This document shows, one piece after another, positions 11,701-26,700 of a DNA stretch of 60,000 nucleotides. This DNA is from Phoronis australis (lineage: Eukaryota > Phoronida > Phoronidae). The translations under genes and the position numbers were made by a program. The stretch lies in contig NMRA01000083.1 in the NCBI GenBank assembly GCA_002633005.1, forward strand, positions 899,161-959,160, written 5' to 3'. How positions within the stretch are numbered: the first letter of the stretch is position 1; every line of letters begins with the position of its first letter. The notes below the pieces were generated by a model that was not told where the DNA came from, searched no databases, and was given only the letters and a program-made list of their open reading frames with translations.

Positions 11701-14700
11701 CTGTTTCCTAGTTAAATAAATTAATTCACTAATAATCATGATAATGTAATAGTAATAAAAGTTATAATGGGTAGCCAAAATCGTACTGTCGTACTGTGTC
11801 AGCCGGAGGGCATTCCTATAGAAGAGGTATACGAAAAATGCCGCCCAAAAAGGTGTTTATTTCACAGCAAAAAATAGTCTCCAAAATGGTGCCATTTTCG
11901 ACAAAATACTATCTAAAAGGGTGCCTTTTCTAAATTTCTGGAAGAGAAATTTGCGAAAGTTTGAGTTTTACACAACATTACTCTCTAAGTGGTCACTTTT
12001 TTGTTCGAGACCACTCTCGTACTGGGTAGGTGTCCAAATTTTGCGGGCGGCACCCATCGTTCAAGAGTACTCGAGTATCCTCCGGCCGTGTCAGATACCA
12101 CATGTTCGGGATTTTGGTCGTTTTATTTGCAATTTGACGTTGGTTTCTAAAAATGTAACAATGGTGCATTTCTCTCATGTACATCTGACGTAAAATGTAA
12201 CAGTTACCTAAAATGTAACAACTGGTTACATTTTAGGAGAGGCTTAGTAACGTAAAATGTAACAATGACGTAAAATGCAGCAGTTGTTATAGTTTATGAA
12301 ATTGTTACATTTTACGACATATCAATGCCTGCCGACGTGCAATGAGAAGCATTCTAAAGCATTTAATAGGTTTTATACATGTAGGCTTGTCGTCACTGTC
12401 CACCATTGTGGATGATAACTCCATTATCAACATAATGCCTTCTCTAGTGACTTTAACGACTGTGCCCTGGTGATGAGTATATCAGTGTTTCAGCAAGTTT
12501 TGACCATGCGCATTGAAAAATGTTATGAGCATTCACCAAGCCCACTGGCGCTGTCACATTTGAATTTTAGACTATTCAAAAAAGTTTAGATCTGTTCTGC
12601 CAGCGAATTCCACCAAGACTTATTGTCGGTGAGACGCCATGATCAGTGACCAGTGATAGCTAAAAGTTGCATGAAGAACATCATTTAAAGTAACGAAAGG
12701 ATATTAGATTTTACGCATCGCACATAAATATCTTGACGCCTCGTGGCCTTTTTGACAACATCAAGTTGGGAAAGTTTGAGACCACAGTCCGATATTAAAA
12801 TCGATTCAAACCTACCTGATGACATCTGCCTCACGTCTTTTACGTCTTCTAAGCTCAAGACATGGTCGAAATAAAACAGGTCTTTCATCCATCCGTCCAT
12901 GTATATATCAGCGGCGTACCCTGAAAATTAGGCAACACAAATACATAGCGTAAGAAGTTTTTTTCGCGAGATACCACCGTGGACATTTTGGAAGATGCTG
13001 TACTGCTAAGGATTAGGAAATTAACTCTGTCTTGTTTTTTCACAGACTAATTATTCCCCGTCGTGAGCAACAAAATGTGTAAGATTACTTGAGGTATTTT
13101 CCACAAATATCTAACCATGCACTGCAGAACAGTTGTGCTTGGCACTATTTGGTTAACATGAATGGCAGTGAAAGGAGTGTTCTTCCCTCCATGAGATGCC
13201 CGTTGCAGTCTGGTGACGCCTTCGTGTTTCCAGTAAGCGGGAGTACCGGGAGGCCTACATCCAGAATCATTCTTCGGAACAAGGCGCCGCTCCGGCTGCT
13301 CAGTCTGTAGTTAAAAGGTGGTAAAATTGAAAGAATCAGAAATACGATTATGTGACTTCGGCAACTTACCCACGAATACTGTATGAGACGCGTCGTCGTC
13401 AGACATGCTCACAAGATTTTCCTGGTTATTGAGCTCCGCATGGCCGTCAACGTAGAACGAAATTCTAAAAGCACGGAAAATAAATGATTCTGTGGTATCA
13501 AACCATTGTATTTTCATACTACGCCAATGTTTTGATGCAGTCGTGAAATAACATGGCACGCAGTCGTAAAACACTCGCTTGGAAGTATTCTAGTTGCTTC
13601 AACGAGACAGGTTGTGTTTTAAAAGGTAGTCACTGAAAACCATAGCCGTCAAGTCACCAAAATAGCTCAAAAATCCTGAGAATAACTCCCATGATCTTTG
13701 GCAAAGGTGAGTAAAAGCACGTGCAGTTAAACATATTTCTACACTAAGATCGGAATGAAAACCGTGCTTCCTTTGGTCACATTTCGGTAAAATGTAACTA
13801 GGCATCTTCTTGTACTTGTGGCAGGAGAACCACGGTCAAATTTAGATGTCTTCTGGTTTGTAATTTGCTGAGTCAAAACGTTTTAGTACCTGTTAGTTTG
13901 AGAGTCAAAGGTAAAGGCGATGTGATGCCACTGACCGTCGGACACATACGAAGTACCATCTGGAACATAAATTGCAAAGCTGTCGAAGAGGCTATGGTGC
14001 TCGTTTCCCAGTCATTCTGCCATCAGAGCGGACAGGTTGGTCGGTAAAATGTGTTAGTTTTTTACTCTTCATTGCTGACGCGCGCTCATTTTTGGCGGCA
14101 CAAATACAGTGGTTTGCGGCACAACGACTGGTTTTGTGTTCAAAACTGAAAAAAGTCCTGCCAATGTTTTGTGAGTGTTATATGAATTTTTGGCTCTACC
14201 ATTCAACAAAGACGTGTGAACCGATTTCTTACAGCGTCAAAGTAGCACGATAGGAATGTATTAAGACCTCAGTTACGATCTCACGAGTAGAACTACGGGA
14301 AACGCAAGGATAAAAGATAAATACCTATCGTTCTGACATTAAATATGCCAACTTTGATTTTTCCGCTTGATAGAGCGAATCGTTTTCCATTTACCCCATA
14401 GGTTTCTGGAAGGAGAAAAAACAATTTCACAAACAGCTTAAAAACTCTATTTTCCGCATTTTGTTTGATTAAAATCGATAGCAAGAGTTTTAACACAAAC
14501 CAAGTCAGTCAAAACTCATTCAAAGATACATGTAAATGCTCTTTCAACATGACCTCATTTATATGCGCTAACTGCGAAGCGATACCGAAGCTAGTTTAGA
14601 GTGAAACAACACGTGTAGGAGAGATAAAAGGTCATATATATTATGACAAACTAGACTACTACAGATATCGATAAATACAAAAGTTATATAATATGTTGAA

Positions 14701-17700
14701 CTGTAAAGGTGGGTGACAATCTGCCAAGGCACAAAGCAGCAATGAAGGCATACACAAGTGTTGCACTAGGAAGATAAGTAACAATATGCGGCTATGCGGA
14801 AGCAAAACAGCAACACCAGGACAGCGACGTGGGAAAATTTAGTGTAAACTGTGAAGTAAGGAAAATTGGTTTGAGGGAGGGAAAGAGAAAATGACTGAAA
14901 ACTCGAAAATGGAGAGGATTATGGACGATGGCCCGGTGTTGTGACAAGACAAAGAGATCACGTGGTACAATTAAACTAATAGTCGTAGAACAAAGGGGGT
15001 CACTGACCCGAGAATCCAATAACAATATGATAATGAGGACGAAGCAGTATAGCTTACATAAAATAATTTAATACTTTAAATAATATTTATATGCGCTAAC
15101 TGCGAAGCGATACGGAAGTTAATTTACAGTGAAACAACACGTGTAGGAGAGATAAAAGGTCATATATATTATGACAAACTAAACTCCAACAGATATCGAT
15201 AAATACAAAAGTTATATAATATGTTGAACTGTAAAGGTGGGTGACAACCTGCCACAGATGCAGCAGAAGGATGCATCCGCCCCCCAAGGGAGAGCGAGCG
15301 AGGCTGACAAAAGTAGCATGAGTAAAAGGGGTCCTAATTTAAAAAGAGCCAAAATTAAATAAAGAGCTAAATGTTGATTTTGAATATCTTGTGTAGCGTC
15401 ACCACAGTCGAATGCGATTGAACATTTAATTCAGTGAAGTTGTCAGTATTGAGAAAACGTAAATACGTACAGGGTTGTTCCCATTTTTGGAATATCCTTC
15501 AGTTGATCAGGCTGTTAAAATTGCAGATATACATCACAGGCTTATAGCTCTCCCTACAAAGAATTATGGATGATGGAGTGTGCTCCGGCAACGCAATCCC
15601 GTGTTGTTGATTTATTTTTTCTATAAGAGAACGGAACAGTCAGTCTCTGAAAACCTTCGAATCATCTAGTTCATGAAAAACACTATGCTGTAGGGTTTTG
15701 ATGCATTAAATCGCTGAATTTTGTCAATGCTTACCATTGGCTTGTTGTCGTCCGAACAAGCCAACATTTTCTGAGGTTGTTTTAACGAAGAGCGAGAACG
15801 ACCAGTCTCGCTTGAAGTTGATGTCGTAACCCGCAGTAAAACGAGTGGTACCATCGAAGAAGGCTTCATTTGAGAGTAACGGGGCCACTGAAAATGAAAC
15901 GTGACATTAAAGTTTTCTAAAATAAGGGAGTAGATGTGGATAAATCTGTGTGTTCAAAAAACTTGCCCGCAACAGAACAAAGCCACGAGAAACGGCTGGA
16001 GAAGGGTGCACAAATCTTTATATTTGATGCATGATGTAGTTCTGGTAATTTCCTGCACCATTCCTTGACGAACAGTTGAAATAAATCAATCTTGCAAAGT
16101 CCTAACTCTAAAGGTCTGACAAATTACGTAGCCGGAGGCCGCTTTAGCATATCTTATAGGCCTAGGTGTCAGGTGTCCCAAAATGTATACAATATAATCA
16201 GAATTAGGAACAAAGGAATGGACTCGCTCCCACTTTTCTTTTTTTTGGTTCGTTATTCAAAACGTCTAGACTGGTTTCTATATCAGAAATTAAACAGCTC
16301 CGAGCTCGTTGTCAAATGATTGGTAATAAAATGGATATCGAATAACTTAGCATTGAAGGCTGCCCCTCCCTCGTGACTAGCACAGAAGTTTCCCTTCAGA
16401 CATATAAATAATTGTCTTTTGCATTTATCTCCATCCGGCAAGTGCAACACCTTTAGAAAGACACTCCCACACATACACACTCTGATATTATTACGCTCGT
16501 AGTAAGTGCGCAGTGTGGCCTGGTTGATAAGTGCCCGCTTTCTTTACTCGAGGTCGTGGGTTCAAGTCCCACCAGGTCACACTGCTAAACCGTTGAGCCA
16601 GGTTTCTAGCTCCTCAGCTCGGTTTTAACCATATATCAATAAAGCATAAAAATATTTCCAGGTGATCAGTGCAATGGGCCCACATGCGAGGCCTGCGCAC
16701 GTCTGATACAACGTGTATCAGACCGCCTGCAATTATTAAGTGCGCAGCATTTATGCAAACTTCATCCAGCAGACTGTACAGTCGGTAGACTCTGTATTAT
16801 ACTGCTTATAGTATAATTGGATTAATTAATTATGTATGGTTAGTATAATAACAAACAAGCGGTGTTTTACGTAATTACTGTCTAAATACTTTTTCAATGC
16901 AAAAGTAACGACAAAAAGTCAGGTCAGATCATGTGACTTTGCAAATAAGGAAGTTATACAGCTATGAATTTTGAATGTATTTTCGGCTTACACGACTACG
17001 CAACGGAGACTTGAATGAAGCTGGGTTGGTTAAAATGCGCACACAAGTCACATGGTGAATATGGTCAAAACATGGCCTCGATTTTAAGACTATTCCCCAG
17101 AAATCACACTCGGAAAGTCGATTTCCAGATATGTCATTGAACTTGTATAATTTTTCGGAAATTTGCCTGTTCGCTTAGTTTTTGCAATGTGATTGTCACA
17201 TAGCTTTGAGAGTTTTCTTTGTAAGGGTAGAGTTTTTTGTCAAGCGACAACGTCAAGTTTCTGAGCAACCATTACATTTTAACTCACCCAATTCTTCCCC
17301 ATACATGCAAACTTGTATTTGGTAGCGTTTTCCTCCCATACTTTTAAGATATGTTAGTTGGGGTTCTCTATTTTTTTGCTTGGTTGTGTACTTATGCGTG
17401 CACTATTTTGAATTAATATGCACGCCTTTCTGCAATTCTTGACAACAGGTGTTTTAATGAATGGTATTGTGACTAATAAAACGTGGAACTAGGGAAATGT
17501 AAATCATTCGACCCCCCACTCCATTATCATAGTCCATTAGATACTTTGTTAACCTAAAGTACACACACATAAGTTGAATTTTGGGGTAGGATGATGAAAT
17601 GCTGGCAAATTATATAGTATCGATTTCCCGCCAAATACGTCTAAGACGACCGGGGAGGAGGGTGCGAAATCGCGACGAGGGGGGTGAGGGAGTAGTGGGA

Positions 17701-20700
17701 ATTTGGAACAACCAGGGAATATTCGTTTTCGAGTTGCAGGCAATTGAGTTCTGTCTGTTTGCCCCCAATACTTTTTACGTATGGACTTCTAAACAAATTT
17801 AAAGTCACGAATTACACTACAGAATGGGCTACAACATACGCAATCGACTTTGACACTTCCTAATGACAAGAATCACACCATCTTCAGGGCAACACATACG
17901 CATCGCATGATCCATTGACGTCATCTCTTTGTGTCGTCACCTCAGACGTTAAGGCAACACCTCTCGCTCGATGACATAGGCAAAACACGAAATGAACACA
18001 GATTGATTAAAATGGTAAATAAACGAAATAAAGCAGATCGGGGCACATGCCTCTATAATGACAAGTCACTAACACCGTGCAAGACCAATACTGTGTCCGA
18101 ATCAATGCATAATCACTTACTAAAATTATCGTATCCATAAAGCTCCAGTCTCAACGATTTGTAACCATGATAGGCAGTTGGCTTGATTCTAATTTTTCTT
18201 GCTAACTGAGGTGCATCAAACACCTGATATACCGTCGTATTTTGGTTCGAATTCCCTGCAAACTAACGTAAAAACATCTGTTAACAATTACTGGTGCTTG
18301 AAGTAAACTACTGAACCGCAGTTCAAGCTTTTCGGCTGGCACACATTAATTTTATCAACACGAAATTCATAAATAAGCAATATTTATTCAAAGCCTTGTC
18401 TAGAAGTTGAAAAACATGAGAAGAAAGGTACATGCCCGGTAACTGGCCAGCTGCCACACCAGAAAACGTAAAATTCACTTCAGATAATACTTCTAGTTGA
18501 AGTAGGCGTGTACTTACGGATTTACATGCTCTACTTCCGTTTGTCCTGAGGCATTCAAAGTTGATTCCATCGCGAGAAACGTGGACCTCCATTGCAGTCA
18601 CCCACTGGTCAGCGTCTGCTCTACCCTTTGAAAAGAATACATGGGAATGCCATGTATTTCCAAACGTCAACTGCAAAATCTTTGATACAAATAGCCGTTG
18701 GAGCTGTCGAAGTGCTATAAATTACCTAGCGGCGTATAATTTCCCGATATTCCTAAATATTGCAGTTGAAGTATGCCTCTTTGCTGTTATTTTCCTTGGT
18801 AAACGGCCGTTTAGCTTGGCGCATAAAGCACATTTTTGGAAAAAGCACATTTTTGGAAACATCGTCCCCACATGCACGCGTGAAAATCAAGTACGGAACA
18901 TAATTCTGAGAAATGGAGGTGAATAGCAAAACACTCTCGATATTCGCTAATGTACTTCATAAACTGTGATCGCAATCCGGTAAGTAATGTAGGAGGAGAT
19001 AAACACAGTATAGAAAATTTCCTACGTGCTTGGTTGAAAATCAAGAACGGAGCCTAATCCAAGGAAATACGGGCTCATCCCAAAGCGTAGATCTTGTGCA
19101 CTATCGCACTTCGTACATATGGTTTTTGAAAATTTAGTTGACATCAGAAGAGAAGTGTTGGAGGAGTTAAGCACAGAACATTTCTATGCACTGACATAAA
19201 AACGGACATGTGGAATTGCGGACACGTGAAGCAGTATTAATGGTACTCTCTCTCTCTCTCTCTCACTAATTCACACGTTATCTGACTCCTGTATACAGTA
19301 CAAATAAGTGCATAGCGAACTGACGCCATTCTCAGTTGCATAAAAGTTATTTGCACTATAGCAACAATGACGTCGCATTATCACGTGTCACATTGTTATT
19401 GTTGAACAATGCACCTGATGTCACGCAACATTCGAACTTAACCAGCGGATAACTTTTGAAGCTTTATGCAACTGAGCCCAGGTCAATCGCAGAATGTCTC
19501 AGAATTTCGACACAAAATATGTAATCTGTCTGAAAAACACACTTTTTAATGTTCATTGTCATTCAGTAGCCGATCACAAAGACACAGAATCGTAGACCTG
19601 ATATTGGACTAAAGACATTTATCGATGCATGATGGCTTGTTTGTTGTGGGCGGTAACAATATCCATTGGGCTTAAACCAAACATTTTCACGAGATTATGA
19701 ATATTGCGGGCTGCCTTTTACCTGTGTACCAGTCTTAGTGACCACTGCAAGCGTGCCAATGTCCACTTCAACGTAGTCGGTTGATACGGAGGACGAAAGA
19801 AAACACAAAGCCATCGATGAGTTAAGAGGTAGATACGCGAGTGTACAGTAAGGGTGTTGAGAGGTCGACATTGTCTGACCGTAAGGTATTCTTCCGTCTT
19901 GTACGCCCAACGCTGAAGACGTTGGTGAATTATCTGGGAATACATACAGCTGCTTGTTAGTGGAAAAGAAATTTCAAACCCCCTATAGTCGAAAATGTTC
20001 CAGTAAATACGACAGGTGAAATACTTATCATTAAAGGCGTTTAGAGTGTTTCAAACGCGTGATAATTTTGGATTTATGGTATAGGCTTACTTGCAAAATT
20101 TTATATGGGATTTCGAAATTACAACAAATATGCAAGCAACTTCAATCATAACGTTACTGGATAAAGAATAGAGCTTTATACCTTTATGTCCATACACTCC
20201 TAGTCTCATAGACTTGTAGTTGTGGTATGTGACTGGCTGAACTCTAATGTACCTGGCCAACTGAGGCTCACGAAACGGTTGGAACACAATTGTATTTTTG
20301 TCAGCATTTCCTTTGAACTACAAACGGAGAAAGATTATATACACAAGGATATTTGTTTACTGAAGTCAAGCTACCAGTGTTCGCTATAGGCTTCGTGCAA
20401 TCACCAGGAAGATTTTTTGAGAATTTTAACACTTCTATCACAAACAGACTCAATGGAATTGGAGAATTTACTCACAGTACTTGCGAAGCACACCCGCACC
20501 CACTACCCAGGCATGTGCATGTATGTATGGGCTCTCGAATTCAAATATAAATGTAGAAACGCGTTCAAAACTATCGGGAAGAAATTTGTAATCTGTAGAT
20601 TTGTATCTGTTTCTTGTATCAAATGCATCAAACAAATAAATAAAATCTGATTGTTGCATTCGGGTGCAGCAGCATCTGGAATGTATGATGCTCAGCTTTG

Positions 20701-23700
20701 CCTTCCTTGAACGAATTATTTGTTATTCTTGACGTTTCTGTCTGTTTTGAAAGTCCAAGCAACGAGTAGTTCACACAAAAACTCAAATTAATAAACCCAC
20801 TTCTGCATCCGTGAAGTTTGAACTTGACTTTTCGCACCGTCTCACATTTACATGGACGCGAGACCTCAGGGCAAACATCAAAGGCAACAACCGATAATTT
20901 TATACTGAAGAAGACCGGTTATCAGATTGGGAGCAGAACGTTTTTTATTCTCGATATTTTACTGAAAACTGTGTGTCAGGCTTGGCAAATGCACTTAGGA
21001 ACCTTTTGCAAGTACTTCTGTTTCGAGCTGCTGTACCGGCCAGTCAGACAACCCCTGATGACTTCGTTCGACGGTGGAGTCGGCAAACGAGGCGATGGGA
21101 AGTATTCGCATCTTTTAACCTACACCGATTAAACGTAATGTTGGTTTGACAAGTAATGCTACTTGTCATTTCTGAATAAACTGGTTCGACTTGTTGATCA
21201 ATCAGGCCTGCAATACTTAAATGTTAAGCGAGAAAAAGTACAAATACTCGACTTAAGTTAAAAAAATGTCTCCAGATACATGCAAATTCACGAATGCCTT
21301 TTCAGAAGAAATACATCATTTGCTTAAACTGATTCAAAAACGTAGAATCAGGAAAGCTGTAGCTGCATTTCACCCTGATTAATTGGTCAAAAAACGAACT
21401 TTGTATTCGCCATTTTGCTTTCATGATATTCCTTGGCGTAACAGGATTCTATTTTAATTACCAACAAAAACGTCGAAATCGTTAACGACCCAAGAAAACG
21501 CTTCGGAGATTGGCCAAATTTTTAAGGCTTTGATGTTTAAACAAACTGTGGATACGAAAATGGCGAATGTTTTCAGTGGTTGTGGCTTGAGTGTCCGGCA
21601 TATTCACCAATATTTCAAGATCGGATGAGCACTGTAATGTTTTTAAACTACAAAGGCATTGCTCTAAAACGTCCTCGACCCCCACACCCCACGATGCTCC
21701 CGACTCACCACCCACGACGCACGACCCCCTCGATCCACGGTCCACAACCCCTGCGATCCAGTCTGCACAAGATCAACTCGATCTGAACATACATGTAGAA
21801 GAAGCATTGACTTGCAGGACCAACTACATGTAGTCAGCTCAGTTGGCTTTTCCCCGTTTTTTTGCAATTAAGAGAGTCGATTTAGCTAGTTTGAAAGCCG
21901 AAAACAGAAAGAAAAAAACGCGACCAAATCAAATGAAAGACCAACCAACGTTACGAATGTCGTTCCCGGCAAAGTGTAATAGTTTCGTCTGCTCTTCAAT
22001 GAATGGAAGGTTCAATTTTCTTTGGGAGAGTGCGAGGAACCGACGAATATGTAATTTCTTCAGTAAATACAGTTTGAAAATCAAAGTGTTAACCAAAAAA
22101 AAGCATCCTAACGTTACATGGAGTATACAACAGAAGGAAAATAATGAAAATGTGAACTTATGTCCATTCACGTTAACGTACTCTATCCCTAAGTTTAGTA
22201 GTACAGGGCCACTGGTAGAAGTTCGTGAAACTTTTTCCGTGACGTCGATAGCAAGCTCACACTTTGTAATTTCAGATCACGTCCTTGCGCAACTTCCTGT
22301 TTTTAACCACCAGGCTTGAGCTAGAGGAGTTTTGCGTGAAGGTAAATTTTATGGGAAAGACATTCAGCGACTTAATATGATTATGAAATGTGTAAAAAGC
22401 GCAAAGATGCATCTATTGCATCAAGTCGTGGGTCGAAGGGGTTGTGGGTCGTGGGTTGGGGAGTTGTGGATCGAGGGGGTCGTGGGATGTGGAGGTCAAG
22501 GGGGCTTTAGAGCAATCTCTGCAAAGCGCTTTGGTCAAAACTTCAATAATAACAGTAAAATAGAAGTGAATTGCAGTTTGAATTAATCACTGGACGGGCA
22601 ATATCTCAAGGAGACCAACTTACTATTTCACAATCGTTAGTCGTAAAAGATGTGATGCAGTTAAACGTCACTCCATCAGTTGAAGTGAAGATCTTCATTG
22701 AAGTCACCCATTGGTGATGCGGATCAGCTATATTTCTACCCTAATAAATAAATAACATAACTTTTTAAAAATCAAACCCTCGACAGCTTGTTTACTTCTC
22801 TAGCTGAAAATGCTTAAAAGGATATTTTCCCGGAAAAATACGATAAATCTTTATCAAAAGTAACGTGCATTGGGTTCACCACTGTTTACGACCAAAAAAC
22901 ACCAGGGTTGAAACTATGACGTAATTTTTAAGCTTTTAGATGATATTAGCACTCTGAACGACTTAGCCGGGCGTCTTTTTAGAAGAACGTTTTAGTATGT
23001 ACGTAAGGTTGCCAGATATCAGCAGCATCTAATTTTTTAGGAATGACTCAGCTTACCTGAGTTGCGGTCTTCGTTACGTAGTACAGCTGACCGAGATCAA
23101 CCTGAACATAGTCACTTGGGTCAGAGGGAAATAAAGCACACCAAGAGCCCCCTTTATTCAAAGAAAGGGAGGTTAAACTGCATGCTATATGCACACTGGT
23201 AGCTTCGATAGATTCTACAGGGATTGCACCGTCTGTGAGACCAAGAGGGCGACCACCGGACAGCACATCTGTAATACAATGACATATTGTGTACTGTAAA
23301 TGCTCAGATTTAGTGCCGCCAGACTAAGAGGACGTTTATATAACGAGTACACATGGGCGGCGCACCATAGGGAGCTGGAGGGCTATAGCCCCCCACTTTT
23401 TTCAGTGCTACGCCGCTAGGCGGTGAGCCACAGGGGGGGCTCAGGGGATTTTAGCCCTGCCCCCACTTTTTTCAGTACTGCATCGCCCATGGTACAACAC
23501 TAAAGTACATAGTTCTCAAGCACTGTATTAGATGGATGAATCAGAATTTTTAGCAGAGTATTGCACGTGCGACAACGGCCACATCCGTACCCAAGTAGCC
23601 GTACATGTGTACGCGAACTGAAGTCCCATGCAGCGCTAAGTAGGTTAATCCGGATTTTCAACTTAAAAAATCAAGTTTTGTGGGGGCGAATGTTTCCTTT

Positions 23701-26700
23701 GAAGCAATTGATAAAATCTCGTTTGGTTCATGGTTTTATGGTGAGTAATTAAGAACGCTAACTCTCTTTAAAGCACACCTCCGCATTAATTTAGAACATG
23801 ATTTCAAAGATGACTCTGCTGTGGGGTTTTAGGAAAATATAGGTAAAATAGCTAGCCAAAATATACGGGTCTCTTATCGTCTTTTACACATTGAAGAACT
23901 TGATTTTTAACGGTTGAAATAGGCTTCCTAACTGACGGTTTGGGAACATGGGTGTATTCCGCAGTAAGCCTGTATTGTCAGAAGATGCCACAGGTTTATG
24001 TGCAAAAATATGTCTTGAAACACGAGCTTGCTCGACGCACTTTGGCGAATACCCAGCTACATGAAGACATAGCTTACCTTCTTACTACTATTCGTACTCA
24101 CATCCTTGGAATTATTAATGAAAATACAAATGTGCGGTTAAAATATCGTTTCAATAAGAATATGGTATTCATTGAGATGCTGACCTACGCGCAAGAGGCT
24201 TGGGCAAGGTAACATATGTGTGTTGAATCTTGAATAACAAATGTGTTAAAATGTCTGCGGAAGACACTTTTGTTCCTTCCTCTCTCCCTCGTTGCCTCCC
24301 CTCTATCCGTGCCCCTCCTCCCTGCCTGCCCTATCCCCTTCTCCCGCTACCTCTCCCGACTTCCCTCCCAGTCCAAAATCGAAAATGTGCTCTTGATTTA
24401 GATATAGTTACCCCCACTCCAGTTACGCTGTGAGCCCGGATATTCCCAAACAATATCACTTTAATTTGTGACACAGAACGATACGCATGATTATTTAACG
24501 TTTAGCATACTTTTTACCACGAGTGGGTGTCCATGGGGATGAGCTGTCATACCATACCTGTCCTCTTGTGGGGCTTATTATTTTTAACTTTCAAGAGATT
24601 ATTTTTTTATCTCAGTAATATTTCCTATCTACTGCACACAAGTATGTTGACGTACGGAATATCACTTGCCAAGTTATGGTCTCTTGTTCAGCTCTCGGAA
24701 AAGCACTGTTAGTTTCACGGGTCGCGTCCTATGCCGACCATCAATGTTGTTGCGAAGAAGGGAACTGGTTATGCAAGTGAGTGTTTACGGTACATAGCAC
24801 CATCAACATGCGCGTGGGGGCAGGGGAGTGGCTAGTCGGTTAACCAACCCTTAAACAGTGTTGGAAGTCCGCACAGTGAAAGTGTCACTATCGAGGCACA
24901 TTACACTCGAATTACACGTTAAACATTAACCCGACCTTTAGGGTCTTCCCGTGTTTCTTGGTAGTGCACGTGTGTTGTATTATTGTACTTACATTTGTGT
25001 TCTGCTGTATATCCATATAGTTCCGCTCGCAGCACCACCCAGCCCGTCCATGACTTGGGGTAGAATCGAACAAAGCGAGCCGCCATTCTTCTAGCCAGAA
25101 CGTTCGAAACCACCGTGGAATTGTCAAAGTTTCCGCTAAACAACTGTTCATGAATTCAAACAAATGATTAAAAACAAAATATAGTATACAAATCAAAAAC
25201 ATTCGAAGCTATTATAAGCCCGCCTTGTATCAAAAATAATAAATTAAAAATTGACAGCCTCGACAGAAAACAGGTCGGTTGTTATGAAACTCATCTTTAC
25301 ACAAAACAGCGAGTTCGATTTCGCTCAGTTACAACTGTACATTTACATGCTGGCAGTTGCCAAAGATCACTTGAAAATCTTTCCTAAAGGAATTTTTATT
25401 TTTGCCACGTTACAGGGACGGTCATTCCTACCTTACAGTCAGACGCGATTGTTTCCTTAAAACAGTTGTACGTGACATCGTCGTTTGAGTAGTGAAGTTC
25501 ATATGTTTCCAGCCATTGATTACAGCAGGACCTGCCCTGAAATATAATTCACACAAAGCGCGAGGAAAGGGTTTGTGGCTGAGTAAAGAGAGTACCTGAG
25601 GTGCTGAGTCATGTACATTTTAACAGTGTTGTTCACCGACATCTCATTGAGAGACGCTTGGTGTTTCTGATTACTACACAATTACTACATAAGGATGCTA
25701 TTAATTAAATTTCTTTGACTTCGTACAGACTACAAAAATTAGAAGATCTCAAACTTGAACCCATTCCACTTGTTGTGCGATAGCCAAGCTTTTATTTTGA
25801 ACTTGAGATGTCGCCAAAGACAAAGAAATCCACAACCCTACTTGTTTTGAATCACAAGTAAAAACTATTGTAATAGCGATTTTTGGTCTTATAGTCTCAT
25901 GCAGTGTCGTTTTTAAAAGAATGGTTTGGTTATGTCTTGGGTTGGAACCCATTTGCTCTGAGGGAAATAGAGTGGGAATTTTTAATACGCGAGTTTCATG
26001 TAGAATTTTATAGCACACAGTAAAACCATTTAAAAGAGCTGTTCAACTGCCATGTGAATAAAACAGTGAGTCAGGTAGCCATCCAGTTACCATTTTTTCT
26101 GATTAAAGTCAGACTTGAAAACCTTTTTCGTGAACAGCCTATTGATAGATGACGGGGCTCTCATGTTTATCTCATGTGTTTTGTGCCGTGTCCCCAACAT
26201 CAGGCTGCCTGTACTTTTTATCTATTTTTGGAAAGCAAGATNTCATCCAAGAAAAACCACGCGAAATCACGCGAGTAAAATGCGACTGTTTCGCGAGTAT
26301 GCTCGCGACATCATTAGTGTCCCCTAGCAACATTGCTGTCACTGAAGTGAGTGATATCTTTGTTGGTGAAGTTAAATTATTGAGCTATGGGAGATAATTG
26401 TCGGTTCCATAAAAGAAGATTTCTCGCAGCACATGCTACGCGAGTATCTTACGTCCACGGAACGCAGCCCGGGTCTCACTGTACCCTTATTTCAAGAACG
26501 CCCCACATGTTGAAAAGCTTTCTATTTTTACTGTTTGGATGACTGCATACCTGCGTAGCAACCTTAACGATGACGTACTCTCTGTCAAGGCTTATTTGGA
26601 GCCACTGGTCGTCAAGTGAAGCTGCTGCCCAACCCGGACTGTTGTTCAACCGAGCTTTGTGAGCTGAACTGTAGCTGTTTTTCGCTGAACTAGCCGACAT

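Larger units (their letters stand above)
8708..12815. other. Intron 21 (about 4.1 kb), no internal gene seen
   Basis: Lies between the exon 21 donor and the exon 22 acceptor. It contains the two TGTTACATTTTACG motif clusters and no supported ORF on either strand. Confidence 0.6.

Noticed and set aside
13089-13310. Possible additional exon between LamG exons 20 and 21
   Set aside because: Exons 20 and 21 join directly in phase and complete the LamG domain; nothing in this stretch adds a family motif on the minus strand.
13890-14040. Longer version of exon 19 starting further upstream
   Set aside because: It would add a plausible 'FAIYVPDG' but needs a phase that does not match exon 18; the 70-nt version fits. 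cDNA would decide.
16515-16580. Functional tRNA gene
   Set aside because: T arm and acceptor stem are good, but the D and anticodon arms do not fit in the 32 bases between them.
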